NCBI GenBank assembly: GCA_003661945.1
Contig: QMXC01000067.1
Coordinates: 1 to 6,684, forward strand
Origin: Candidatus Bathyarchaeota archaeon
GTDB taxonomy: Archaea > Thermoproteota > Bathyarchaeia > Bathyarchaeales > UBA233
Length of the DNA: 6,684 nucleotides
Direction: 5' to 3'
Shown in pieces: positions 1 through 5,831 of the stretch. How positions within the stretch are numbered: position 1 is the stretch's first letter; each line of letters starts with the position of its first letter. The notes beneath the pieces were generated by a model. The model saw only the letters and a list, made by a program, of their open reading frames with translations, had not been told where the DNA came from and did no database searches. A program made the translations under genes and the position numbers.

Positions 1-470
1 CCTCTCTTATGAAGCGAATAAACCATTTTTCCAAGCTCTAGGGCTTTCTTCAAGAATTTTGTGTCGGCTTTTCTTTTTTGCACGCCGAAAGGCGGATTTT
101 GTATTACGGTGTCGAATTTTCCTCTTACCGCTTCTATATCCGCTGCAATCCACCGTGTTTTTTCCTTGAAACCTAGTTTTTCTGCGTTTTTCTTCGCCGT
201 CTCAACCGCTGTTTTGTCTATGTCCACGCCTATTGCTTGTTTTGCTCCTAGAAAGGCTGCTCCTATCGCGAGTCTTCCGGTTCCGCATCCTAGGTCGAGA
301 ACATTTTTTCCAATTATGCTGTTGTAGGTGTAAGCAGCTAAATAGAGGATTTCTGCCGCCGTGTCTGGTGGAATCGTGTATTGTTCTAGGCTGGCTTTAG
401 GCGACGGATGAGGCTCTACCTCGGTGAGCAGTTTCTCTAGGTCTAGTTTCCGAACCATCCTCCGCTGCAT
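1..470 (-). CDS. METTL5-like SAM-dependent N6-adenine (rRNA) methyltransferase, 3' end cut by the window edge
   Basis: This partial gene gives 156 readable codons and continues beyond the left edge. The visible protein has an N-terminal segment with EQY..PPDTAAE (residues 29-40), typical of the archaeal/eukaryotic METTL5 group. SAM-binding motif I is DLGCGTG at 59-65, the acidic motif II is GVDID at 81-85, and the catalytic motif IV is NPPFG at 125-129. NPPF is the signature of amino-group (N6-adenine) methyltransferases. Human METTL5, with TRMT112, makes one m6A in 18S rRNA, so an rRNA adenine is the inferred substrate here. The start is uncertain. ATG at 470 gives a 28-bp overlap with dph2. 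A second in-frame ATG at 458 gives 16 bp, but its GGAGG abuts the start codon with no spacer. Either way translation is probably coupled to dph2. The C-terminal part cannot be assessed. Family assignment is fairly sure; exact substrate is inference. Confidence 0.85.
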   Translation of the reverse strand, partial: MQRRMVRKLDLEKLLTEVEPHPSPKASLEQYTIPPDTAAEILYLAAYTYNSIIGKNVLDLGCGTGRLAIGAAFLGAKQAIGVDIDKTAVETAKKNAEKLGFKEKTRWIAADIEAVRGKFDTVIQNPPFGVQKRKADTKFLKKALELGKMVYSLHKR

Positions 471-1444
471 AGTTTTTCCCAGGATTTTTCGCCGAGCATC
501 ACGGCGAACGCTTCAGGTGTGAGAACGGGTTTGGGGAATTTCGAGGCTTCGTCGAACCCGACTCTTGGGCATGCGGTATTAACGTAGGCCTCTAATGTTG
601 GAAACTGCATCAGCGTTTCAGGAGTTATTTCCCTCAAGGCTAAAAGAAACGCGTTTTTTCCAGCTTTAACCAGTTTTTCCCTGATTTTTTCAGCTTCTTC
701 TGTTCTTTTTTGTCCTGTCTTTAAGCCTATGATTATTCCGATGTTTTTCGCTTCTTTTGCTTCTTCTATTGCTGCCCATCTCTGACTGATTATTCGTTTC
801 GTTTCCTTCTCTACAGTGAATGTGCGTTTCTCGTAGGGGTCTGCTACCACTGTTGGTTTACCTGACGCCAGTTCAACGCCTATTGCGTGGAAGCGTCCTC
901 CGCCTAGGAAGAGGAAGGCTTCAACCTCCTTTTTTACGGCTTTCACGTTGCTGTAGTTGCATCCCGTTACTTGTCCAGCATAGGGCAAGCATCCCGCGTC
1001 CCCTACAGCCACGGTTTTATCCGCTTCTAGAAGGAGTTCTTTAGCGTTTTCTAACATGTGAATGTGCTGAACCGTTGTGGCTAACCCTATTTTCTTGTAA
1101 TCTTTGAGCAGTGCTAGGGCTTTCTTTACGGGTTTTTCGATGTTCAAGTTTGCTCTGGCTTCTATGTATAGTGTGGGGATTCTCTCGTGTTTCAGCATTT
1201 TTGTGTGTCCAAAGTGAACGATTAGGTCGGCTCCCAACGCTTCAGCGTCTTGTAACGCGAGGTCGCATGCGCCGTAGCATGGGTCTGCGGAGATTATGGG
1301 CATGGCACCTAGTTTCTGAATGAGCTTTGCCAAGCGTGGGGCTTCGGGTTTTAATCCTTCTGGAAGCTGCAACAGAACCTTTTTCGCTTCGAGTTTCATG
1401 ATTTCTCGTTTTAGTTTTTCCTCTTCAAGGTCGAAAATTCTCAT
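443..1444 (-). CDS. dph2: 2-(3-amino-3-carboxypropyl)histidine synthase (diphthamide biosynthesis Dph2)
   Basis: Dph2 carries out the first step of diphthamide synthesis. It moves the 3-amino-3-carboxypropyl group of SAM onto a histidine of translation elongation factor 2, using a [4Fe-4S] cluster and non-canonical radical SAM chemistry; the archaeal enzyme is a homodimer. At 333 residues it has normal archaeal length. The three expected cluster cysteines are visible: C60 in DPCYGACD, C162 in VTGCNYS and C292 in NTACPR. Other family blocks are QLPEGL (26-31), VHFGHTKM (76-83) and FLGGGRFHA (179-187). The ATG at 1444 has only a weak upstream match (AAGGGG at 1463-1458, long spacing). The stop lies inside the start region of the downstream METTL5-like gene, so the two are probably cotranscribed. 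It follows ppsA by 68 bp. The protein looks intact, and identification is confident. Confidence 0.95.
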   Translation of the reverse strand: MRIFDLEEEKLKREIMKLEAKKVLLQLPEGLKPEAPRLAKLIQKLGAMPIISADPCYGACDLALQDAEALGADLIVHFGHTKMLKHERIPTLYIEARANLNIEKPVKKALALLKDYKKIGLATTVQHIHMLENAKELLLEADKTVAVGDAGCLPYAGQVTGCNYSNVKAVKKEVEAFLFLGGGRFHAIGVELASGKPTVVADPYEKRTFTVEKETKRIISQRWAAIEEAKEAKNIGIIIGLKTGQKRTEEAEKIREKLVKAGKNAFLLALREITPETLMQFPTLEAYVNTACPRVGFDEASKFPKPVLTPEAFAVMLGEKSWEKLCSGGWFGN

Positions 1445-1473
1445 AAGGGTTCATTCCCCTTCAAGGCGGAAAG

Positions 1474-1479
1474 CTATAG
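1474..1479 (-). promoter_or_regulatory. Possible weak TATA box for dph2
   Basis: The minus strand reads CTATAG within a T/A-richer stretch, centred about 32 nt upstream of the dph2 ATG. This would place a transcript start near 1450 and give a leader of only about 6 nt. The match to an archaeal TATA box is short and there is no clear BRE. Readthrough from ppsA is an equally good explanation. Confidence 0.25.
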
Positions 1480-1496
1480 AGTTTGAGAAGGGCAGG

Positions 1497-1509
1497 GTTC
1501 ATCGTGAAC
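1497..1509 (-). repeat. Small perfect hairpin just after the ppsA stop codon
   Basis: GTTCA-CGA-TGAAC on the minus strand forms a 5-bp stem with a 3-nt loop, three bases after the ppsA TAA. No T-run follows it, so it does not resemble a usual archaeal T-tract terminator. It may be an mRNA 3'-end structure or chance. Confidence 0.3.
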
Positions 1510-1512
1510 TGT

Positions 1513-3957
1513 TTATTCCCATTTGGGAGTCCATTCCCCGTCTTGTCTTGGCTTCTTGTTTTTCTGTCCAAGGCAGCGTTCACGTATTTCCGCTATCTGT
1601 TCTAGCAGTAGTTTCTGTTCTATGCTTGCCACGAGTTTTCTCGTGTTTACGACGGCGTCAGCGTTTACTGATATGCTGTCTATTCCGCAGCGTACGAGGA
1701 ACTCTGTGAAGTCCGGTAGGTTTGATGGTCCTTCGCCGCATATGGAAACGGTGCATCCTTTTTCGTGAGCCACTCGTATGAGGTGTGCGATTATCCGTTT
1801 TACCGCTGGGTCTCTTTCGTCGAAGTATCCCATCTGTCCCAGACGTTCGGAGTCACGGTCTATCATTAAGACTCCTTGCGTCATGTCGTTGGAGCCTATG
1901 GAGAAGCCGTCGCAAAGCTCGGAGAATTTGTCTGCTAAAATCGCTATCGAAGGTGTTTCAGCCATGAACCATACTTTGAAGTCTCTGCCGCGTTCCAACC
2001 CTTCCTCCCGCATTATTTCGAGGCATCTCTTTGCTTCCCACAAGGTTCGAACCATGGGAAGCATGACCCAAACGTTTTTCAGACGCCACTCCTCGCGGCA
2101 CTTCCTTATGGCTTGACATTCCAGTCTAAACGCTTTTTCATACCATTCGCTTATGTAGCGGCTTGCCCCTCTCCATCCCAGCATGGGGTTTGCCTCTTCG
2201 ATTTCGTATTTTTCTCCGCCTTTGAGTTCGCGGTACTCGTTGGTTTTGAAGTCGCTAAACCTAACCACCACGGGGCGGGGTTGGATGGCTCTGGCTACCG
2301 TGGCGATTCCCTCGGCGAGCTTGTCCACGAATTTTTGAGCCTGCCCGGTTTCCAAGAGGTAGAGCGGGTGTTCTCCGATGTAGCTGGCGAGTATGAACTC
2401 GATCCGCATTAGCCCTATTCCGTCGAAAGGCAGGTGTTTGTAATCTTCAATTTTTTCGGGAACGCCTAGGTTCATCAGTATTTTAGTGGCGGTTACTGGC
2501 GCTGACTGAACAACGCTTGTTGCCGTGGCTGTGGGCGCTGGTGCGGCGGTCGAGGTTATTGTGGGTATTAGTCCCTCGTAGACTACTCCGCTTCGGGCGT
2601 CCACCGTGTATTCCTTCCCAGTCTGCATGGTTTTAGTCGCTGTTTCGGTGCCTACCACGCATGGAATTCCAAGTTCGCGGCTTACGATGGCTGCGTGGCA
2701 TGTTACTCCACCCTTGTCGGTAACAATGGCGCTTGCCATTTTCATAAATGGAACAAAGTCCGGGTTTGTCATAGGCGTTACGAGGATGTCGCCTTTCTCC
2801 ATCACTTTGCCCGCGTCTACTGGAGAAAAGACAACTTTTGCTTTGCCTACGCCTATGTCTCGTTTCCCAGCAGCTATGCCCCTAGCCACGACTTTCAGTT
2901 CTGCGGCTGGCTTGAAACTTACCTCTTCCGGTTTTTCCGCTTCTGGCTTTTTCATGCTCCAAACAGTTTCAGGTCTTGACTGAACTATGAATATGTTTTC
3001 TGGAAAGTTTGCGTCTCGTTCAATTGCCCATTCGATGTCTTGAGGATGTCCGTAGTGTTCTTCGATTCGTTTACCTAGCTCTGCAAGTTTGATTACTTCT
3101 TCGTCGGTCAAGCATGGCTGCGCTTGTCTTTCCGGAGAAACCTCGAGATGAACGGTTTGTCCAGTCTCAGGGTCTCGGACGTATTCAACTGTTTTCTTGC
3201 CTATGCGTTTGTCAACTATCTGCAACGTCTGTTTGTCCACTATATAGTCGTCGGGTGTCACCGCGCCGGAAACAACTGATTCACCTAGACCATAGTTTGC
3301 TTCAATCACTATTTTGTTTGGGTCTCCGGTAACGGGGTTTATGGTGAACATTACGCCGGCGGCTCTAGAGTTAACCATTTTTTGGACGCCTACGCTTATC
3401 AGGACCTTTTCGTGGGGGAATCCTTTCTGGGTTCGGTAAAATATGGCTCGGGGAGTGAATAGGCTAGACCAGCACTTCACCGTCTTTTTTAGCAGCTCGT
3501 CTATACCCTTCACGTTTAAGTATGTTTCTTGCTGTCCAGCGAACGAAGCGTCAGGCAGGTCTTCAGCTGTAGCGCTGGAACGAACAGCTACGAACGTGTC
3601 ATTCGTGTTTGTTCTTCTATTCAGTTCTGCATAGGCGTTTCTGATGGCTTCTTCGATTTCTTGAGGCATAGGTGTGGACTCAACGAGTTCGCGGATTCTT
3701 CTAGAGGCTTCTTCATATTGGTTCGGGTCGTTTATGTCCGTGACTGTTTCGTTGATTATATCGTAGATTTTCTGGGCTATTCCGTTTTCCTCTATAAACT
3801 TTTTATACGCGTAGGCTGTTATGGCGAATCCCGGTGGAACGGGTATTCCAGCCTTTATCATTTCGCCCAGATTAGCGTTTTTTCCACCAACAAGAGCCAC
3901 GTCTTCTTTTCCGAGGTGTTCAAACCATATTACTAAATCTCTTCTTTCTTCAACCAT
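1513..3957 (-). CDS. ppsA: Phosphoenolpyruvate synthase (pyruvate, water dikinase)
   Basis: PpsA converts pyruvate, ATP and water to phosphoenolpyruvate, AMP and phosphate in the cytoplasm. It feeds gluconeogenesis, and in some archaea it may also run in the glycolytic direction. The 814-residue protein has the full three-domain layout. The N-terminal ATP/pyruvate-binding domain spans about 8-335, with VGGKNANLGEM (23-33), AVRSSATAEDLPDASFAGQ (124-142) and QSRPE (326-330). The swivelling phosphohistidine domain (about 360-460) has GGVTCHAAIVSRELGIP, placing the phosphorylated histidine at H421. The C-terminal TIM barrel (about 493-790) has GIGLMRIEF (513-521), FSIGSNDMTQ (685-694) and SICGEGPSN with catalytic C740. 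An Ala/Pro/Thr-rich linker (about 466-492) joins the swivelling domain and barrel. The ATG at 3957 is supported by AAGGAG ten bases upstream. It starts 37 bp after rpl10e, so cotranscription is likely. All key residues are present. Confidence 0.97.
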   Translation of the reverse strand: MVEERRDLVIWFEHLGKEDVALVGGKNANLGEMIKAGIPVPPGFAITAYAYKKFIEENGIAQKIYDIINETVTDINDPNQYEEASRRIRELVESTPMPQEIEEAIRNAYAELNRRTNTNDTFVAVRSSATAEDLPDASFAGQQETYLNVKGIDELLKKTVKCWSSLFTPRAIFYRTQKGFPHEKVLISVGVQKMVNSRAAGVMFTINPVTGDPNKIVIEANYGLGESVVSGAVTPDDYIVDKQTLQIVDKRIGKKTVEYVRDPETGQTVHLEVSPERQAQPCLTDEEVIKLAELGKRIEEHYGHPQDIEWAIERDANFPENIFIVQSRPETVWSMKKPEAEKPEEVSFKPAAELKVVARGIAAGKRDIGVGKAKVVFSPVDAGKVMEKGDILVTPMTNPDFVPFMKMASAIVTDKGGVTCHAAIVSRELGIPCVVGTETATKTMQTGKEYTVDARSGVVYEGLIPTITSTAAPAPTATATSVVQSAPVTATKILMNLGVPEKIEDYKHLPFDGIGLMRIEFILASYIGEHPLYLLETGQAQKFVDKLAEGIATVARAIQPRPVVVRFSDFKTNEYRELKGGEKYEIEEANPMLGWRGASRYISEWYEKAFRLECQAIRKCREEWRLKNVWVMLPMVRTLWEAKRCLEIMREEGLERGRDFKVWFMAETPSIAILADKFSELCDGFSIGSNDMTQGVLMIDRDSERLGQMGYFDERDPAVKRIIAHLIRVAHEKGCTVSICGEGPSNLPDFTEFLVRCGIDSISVNADAVVNTRKLVASIEQKLLLEQIAEIRERCLGQKNKKPRQDGEWTPKWE

Positions 3958-3967
3958 TTTCTGTTTA

Positions 3968-3973
3968 CTCCTT
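3968..3973 (-). promoter_or_regulatory. Shine-Dalgarno site for ppsA
   Basis: AAGGAG on the minus strand ends 10 nt before the ppsA ATG at 3957. It is one of the clearest ribosome binding sites in the window and fixes that start. It lies inside a five-codon ATG...TAA reading frame (3982-3965). Confidence 0.7.
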
Positions 3974-3994
3974 CTTTTTCATGCTTAAGCGAGC

Positions 3995-4495
3995 CTAATC
4001 TGGCGGAAGCTTTTCCACCACTATTCTGCATGGAATAGGAAGCTTAGCTTTCCCGCGTTTCAAAGCTTCCTTCGCGGTTTCTATCTGTTCACTGTTCACG
4101 TTAACAGTGATTATGGTTTGATTCGGCTTCACGCGGGCTGCGGTTCCTATTGGTTTGCCGAAAGCCCGCCGCATTCCGTCTTGAAGCCGGTCTGCGTGAG
4201 CTCCAAAAATCATCTTGTTTTCCCTAAGAATTGTATGCGGGTAAGGTAAAATGCGTAGGCAGTACTCTTTTCCGAGGTGTCTGCTTAAGTGCCTGTTTAC
4301 GGCTACTCGCGCGGCTTCCAGCGCGTTGTGGCGAATTTGAGCTTTTTCCAAAGCTACTAGCCGAAGCTGGTATTCATATTTGGCTGTGGGGTTGCCCATG
4401 GTGAATTTTGTGATTTTCGGCATAGGCAAGCTTTTAACATACTCTTTCCTAGTGTACGGCTGCCCTTTCACCGCTCGGTAATTACGTGCACGCAT
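3995..4495 (-). CDS. rpl10e: Large-subunit ribosomal protein L10e (uL16 family)
   Basis: This is a core 50S ribosomal protein of the uL16/L10e family, which sits near the tRNA-binding face and peptidyl-transferase region of the large subunit. The 166-residue protein shows the archaeal/eukaryotic family blocks: RNYRAVKGQPYTRKEYV near the N-terminus, ITKFTMGN (28-35), the basic helix ALEAARVAVNRHL (58-70), LRILPYPHTILRENK (80-94) and GADRLQDGMRRAFGKP-like sequence (the protein has GAHADRLQDGMRRAFGKP, 98-115). It is a few residues shorter at the N-terminus than many archaeal homologues. No in-frame start exists between the ATG at 4495 and the predicted promoter, so this start is favoured. GAGGG lies 7 nt upstream (4507-4503). 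A TATA box and two inverted repeats precede it, and ppsA follows by 37 bp, so this promoter may drive rpl10e-ppsA and perhaps dph2. Intact and confident. Confidence 0.96.
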   Translation of the reverse strand: MRARNYRAVKGQPYTRKEYVKSLPMPKITKFTMGNPTAKYEYQLRLVALEKAQIRHNALEAARVAVNRHLSRHLGKEYCLRILPYPHTILRENKMIFGAHADRLQDGMRRAFGKPIGTAARVKPNQTIITVNVNSEQIETAKEALKRGKAKLPIPCRIVVEKLPPD

Positions 4496-4509
4496 TTGCT
4501 TTCCCTCTT

Positions 4510-4528
4510 CTGCAATGCAAAATTGCAG
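4510..4528. repeat. 7-bp perfect inverted repeat in the rpl10e promoter, operator-like
   Basis: CTGCAAT-GCAAA-ATTGCAG on the plus strand: two perfect 7-bp arms around a 5-bp spacer. It begins immediately downstream of the TATA box (4529-4536) and ends a few bases before the predicted transcript start near 4506. A protein bound there would be expected to interfere with polymerase loading. This role is inferred from position only. Confidence 0.5.
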
Positions 4529-4536
4529 TATTTAAG
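4529..4536 (-). promoter_or_regulatory. rpl10e: TATA box for rpl10e
   Basis: The minus strand reads CTTAAATA, a good archaeal TATA-like octamer. Its centre lies about 37 nt upstream of the rpl10e ATG. With the usual 26-nt spacing, transcription would start near 4506, giving a leader of about 11 nt. The upstream BRE is not purine-rich, so strength is uncertain. Confidence 0.5.
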
Positions 4537-4557
4537 GAGTTCGTTTGTTGAAAAGCC

Positions 4558-4569
4558 TAATTACAATTA
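4558..4569. repeat. Short AT-rich inverted repeat upstream of the rpl10e TATA box
   Basis: TAATT-AC-AATTA: two 5-bp arms around a 2-bp spacer, about 20 bp upstream of the TATA box. AT-rich dyads like this can be binding sites for Lrp-type or other helix-turn-helix regulators. The arms are short and the region is AT-rich, so chance is a real alternative. Confidence 0.3.
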
Positions 4570-4606
4570 TGAACCCTAAATACATCTTCCAGATACAACT
4601 TCGCGT

Positions 4607-5125
4607 TTACGTGAGCCGTTTATTGCTGAACCATGTTTTAGCTAGCTCCTCGTAGTTCGGGAACACTTCCCTTAGTATGGGAATATACATTTGAATCTCC
4701 TCTCGAGTCATGTACTGAAACTGGTATGGTCCAGTATACGGCGATGGGGCGCCTTCTCTGGTTTCGAATTCTATGTGCATGAAGGGGTCGCCGCGTCTGA
4801 TGGTTATGGGCTTGCGGTCGTTGCTTAAGTTAACTATTTCAAGCGCCAGCCTCCCGACGAACCCGCTGTGAACTTTGGCTGCGTTGAGGAAGGAAAGCCC
4901 CATCCGTCCGTACTTGCTTTTCGCTGTTAAGTGCGCCACGAAATTCGGCGGTGTGAAAACGATTTCGTAGGAAATGATGTTCTGGTGTTCCAGATAATGG
5001 AGGGTTGTCTCATCCCGCACGGTTAGAACGTAGCTGTCTCCGTCTAGCAAGCTGTAGTCGAAAGGATATATGCACCGGTATTTTTCGATAAGCTCTTTCA
5101 AACGGTCTTTTCCAAGTATACACAT
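4607..5125 (-). CDS. Divergent dCTP deaminase/dUTPase-superfamily protein (Dcd-like)
   Basis: The 172-residue protein resembles dCTP deaminase, a trimeric beta-fold enzyme that makes dUTP from dCTP for dTTP synthesis. Matching parts are the N-terminal helix ILGKDRLKELIEK (3-15), GDSYVL (29-34) in place of the family's SYDL-type block, HLTAKSKYGRMGLSF (65-79) in place of RSSLGRLG, SGFVGRLALEIVNL (87-100), and the C-terminal GPYQFQ (132-137). Relative to E. coli Dcd numbering, the catalytic glutamate (E96, like E138), the serine (S70, like S111) and the arginine (R74, like R115) are kept. The aspartate of the IDPGW motif is replaced by H86, RSS is KSK, and the SYD aspartate is V33. It may therefore be a true deaminase, a dUTPase, or a paralogue with other activity. 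The ATG at 5125 has GAGGTG ten bases upstream and its own strong promoter, so it is probably expressed independently of hemK2. The fold is fairly sure; the reaction is not. Confidence 0.75.
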   Translation of the reverse strand: MCILGKDRLKELIEKYRCIYPFDYSLLDGDSYVLTVRDETTLHYLEHQNIISYEIVFTPPNFVAHLTAKSKYGRMGLSFLNAAKVHSGFVGRLALEIVNLSNDRKPITIRRGDPFMHIEFETREGAPSPYTGPYQFQYMTREEIQMYIPILREVFPNYEELAKTWFSNKRLT

Positions 5126-5135
5126 TCCTAACAGG

Positions 5136-5141
5136 CACCTC
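5136..5141 (-). promoter_or_regulatory. Shine-Dalgarno site for the Dcd-like gene
   Basis: GAGGTG on the minus strand lies 10 nt before the ATG at 5125, inside the predicted short leader. A second purine patch, TAGGA, touches the start codon. Together with the TATA box it supports this start. Confidence 0.55.
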
Positions 5142-5171
5142 GTCTGCTCCTAGCAAAATAACGCGTTCAAG

Positions 5172-5185
5172 TTATATAGTTTTTT
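5172..5185 (-). promoter_or_regulatory. TATA box with A-rich BRE for the Dcd-like gene
   Basis: The minus strand reads AAAAAA followed by CTATATAA, the best archaeal promoter match in the window: a purine-rich BRE (5185-5180) directly before a TATA octamer (5179-5172). The predicted transcript start near 5150 gives a leader of about 25 nt that contains the GAGGTG site. It lies 7 bp after the hemK2 stop, so it separates the rsmA-hemK2 pair from the Dcd-like gene. Confidence 0.65.
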
Positions 5186-5192
5186 AACACGC

Positions 5193-5831
5193 CTATGAAA
5201 GCTTTCGCACAGCCCTTATCAACACTATGGATTCGAAAAAACCAACCTCTCGTTTAGCTATCACCTCGGCTTCTAATCCCATCTGCGCGAACTTCTGTAA
5301 GGTTTCATCAATGTTTGAAAGGCTAGATTGAACCAGAAGCACTCTGCCGTTTTCGGCGAGAAAGCTCGAAACCTTCGAAATGAAAGCGTCGATTACTTCT
5401 CTACCGTTTTGTCCCCCGCTCCAAGCTTTCTCAATTAATGTCTGCTCTTCCGTCGGCTCGGAAGGGAGATAAGGCGCGTTAAAGGCTATTAGGCTAAATT
5501 TCTCGTCTGGCTTTATCGGTTCGAAGAGGTTGCCGAGTCGAAACTCTATCTTCCTGTGGATTCCATTCAGCTTCGCGTTTTTTCCCGCGCATTTTAAAGC
5601 GTAAGGGTTTATGTCCGTCGCCACGACCCTGCCGCCCTTTTTAGCCGCGAGCACGCCTATTATTCCGCATCCGGTTCCCATGTCTAAAACATGTTCTCCT
5701 TTTTTCACCTCGAGATTCTCGGCGAGAAGAAAAGTGTCTTCAGCCGGCTCGTAAACGTTCTCGTCTACGTGAAAGACGCAGTCTTGATAGAATGTTTTCT
5801 TACCTTTTTTCGAGTTTAGCGTAGAGTTCAT
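5193..5831 (-). CDS. HemK2/Mtq2-type protein-glutamine N5-methyltransferase (PrmC family)
   Basis: In archaea and eukaryotes this family methylates the glutamine of the GGQ motif in the class I release factor (aRF1/eRF1), working with the activator Trm112. The 212-residue protein lacks the N-terminal helical domain of bacterial PrmC, as expected for the archaeal form. It has the hallmark VYEPAEDTFLLAE block (26-38), SAM motif I as VLDMGTGCGIIGV (48-60), ATDINPYAL (71-79), and motif IV as FNAPYLPSEP (117-126). The family consensus for motif IV is NPPY, so A119 is a deviation. The ATG at 5831 lies inside the 3' end of rsmA (32-bp overlap), with GGAG nine bases upstream. No other start fits before the conserved block, so the genes are translationally coupled. 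A tRNA- or small-molecule-modifying role is less likely given the YEPAEDT block. Confidence 0.88.
   Translation of the reverse strand: MNSTLNSKKGKKTFYQDCVFHVDENVYEPAEDTFLLAENLEVKKGEHVLDMGTGCGIIGVLAAKKGGRVVATDINPYALKCAGKNAKLNGIHRKIEFRLGNLFEPIKPDEKFSLIAFNAPYLPSEPTEEQTLIEKAWSGGQNGREVIDAFISKVSSFLAENGRVLLVQSSLSNIDETLQKFAQMGLEAEVIAKREVGFFESIVLIRAVRKLS

Noticed and set aside
61..327. Open plus-strand frame of 88 codons
   Set aside because: It is antisense to the METTL5-like gene, whose NPPF and DLGCGTG motifs are clear on the minus strand. The plus-strand translation has no recognisable family features.
1497..1509. Hairpin after ppsA as a transcription terminator
   Set aside because: The stem is only 5 bp and no T-tract follows. 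Archaeal termination depends mainly on T-runs, so I list it only as a hairpin.
1320..1709. Plus-strand frame of 129 codons spanning the ppsA-dph2 gap
   Set aside because: It overlaps the 3' end of ppsA and the 5' end of dph2 antisense. The translation is Ser/Arg/Phe-rich shadow sequence with no ribosome site or promoter support.
3529..3936. Plus-strand frame of 135 codons antisense to the ppsA N-terminal domain
   Set aside because: The minus strand encodes the conserved ATP-binding domain here. The plus frame shows no domain or motif and is a shadow.
3983..3990. GCTTAAGC palindrome upstream of ppsA as a TATA box or operator
   Set aside because: A transcript starting about 26 nt downstream would exclude the good Shine-Dalgarno of ppsA. 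An 8-bp palindrome alone is weak.
4496..4606. Small RNA (C/D box or tRNA) in the 111-bp gap
   Set aside because: No C box (RTGATGA) paired with a D box (CTGA) and no cloverleaf pattern was visible on either strand. Promoter elements account for the region better.
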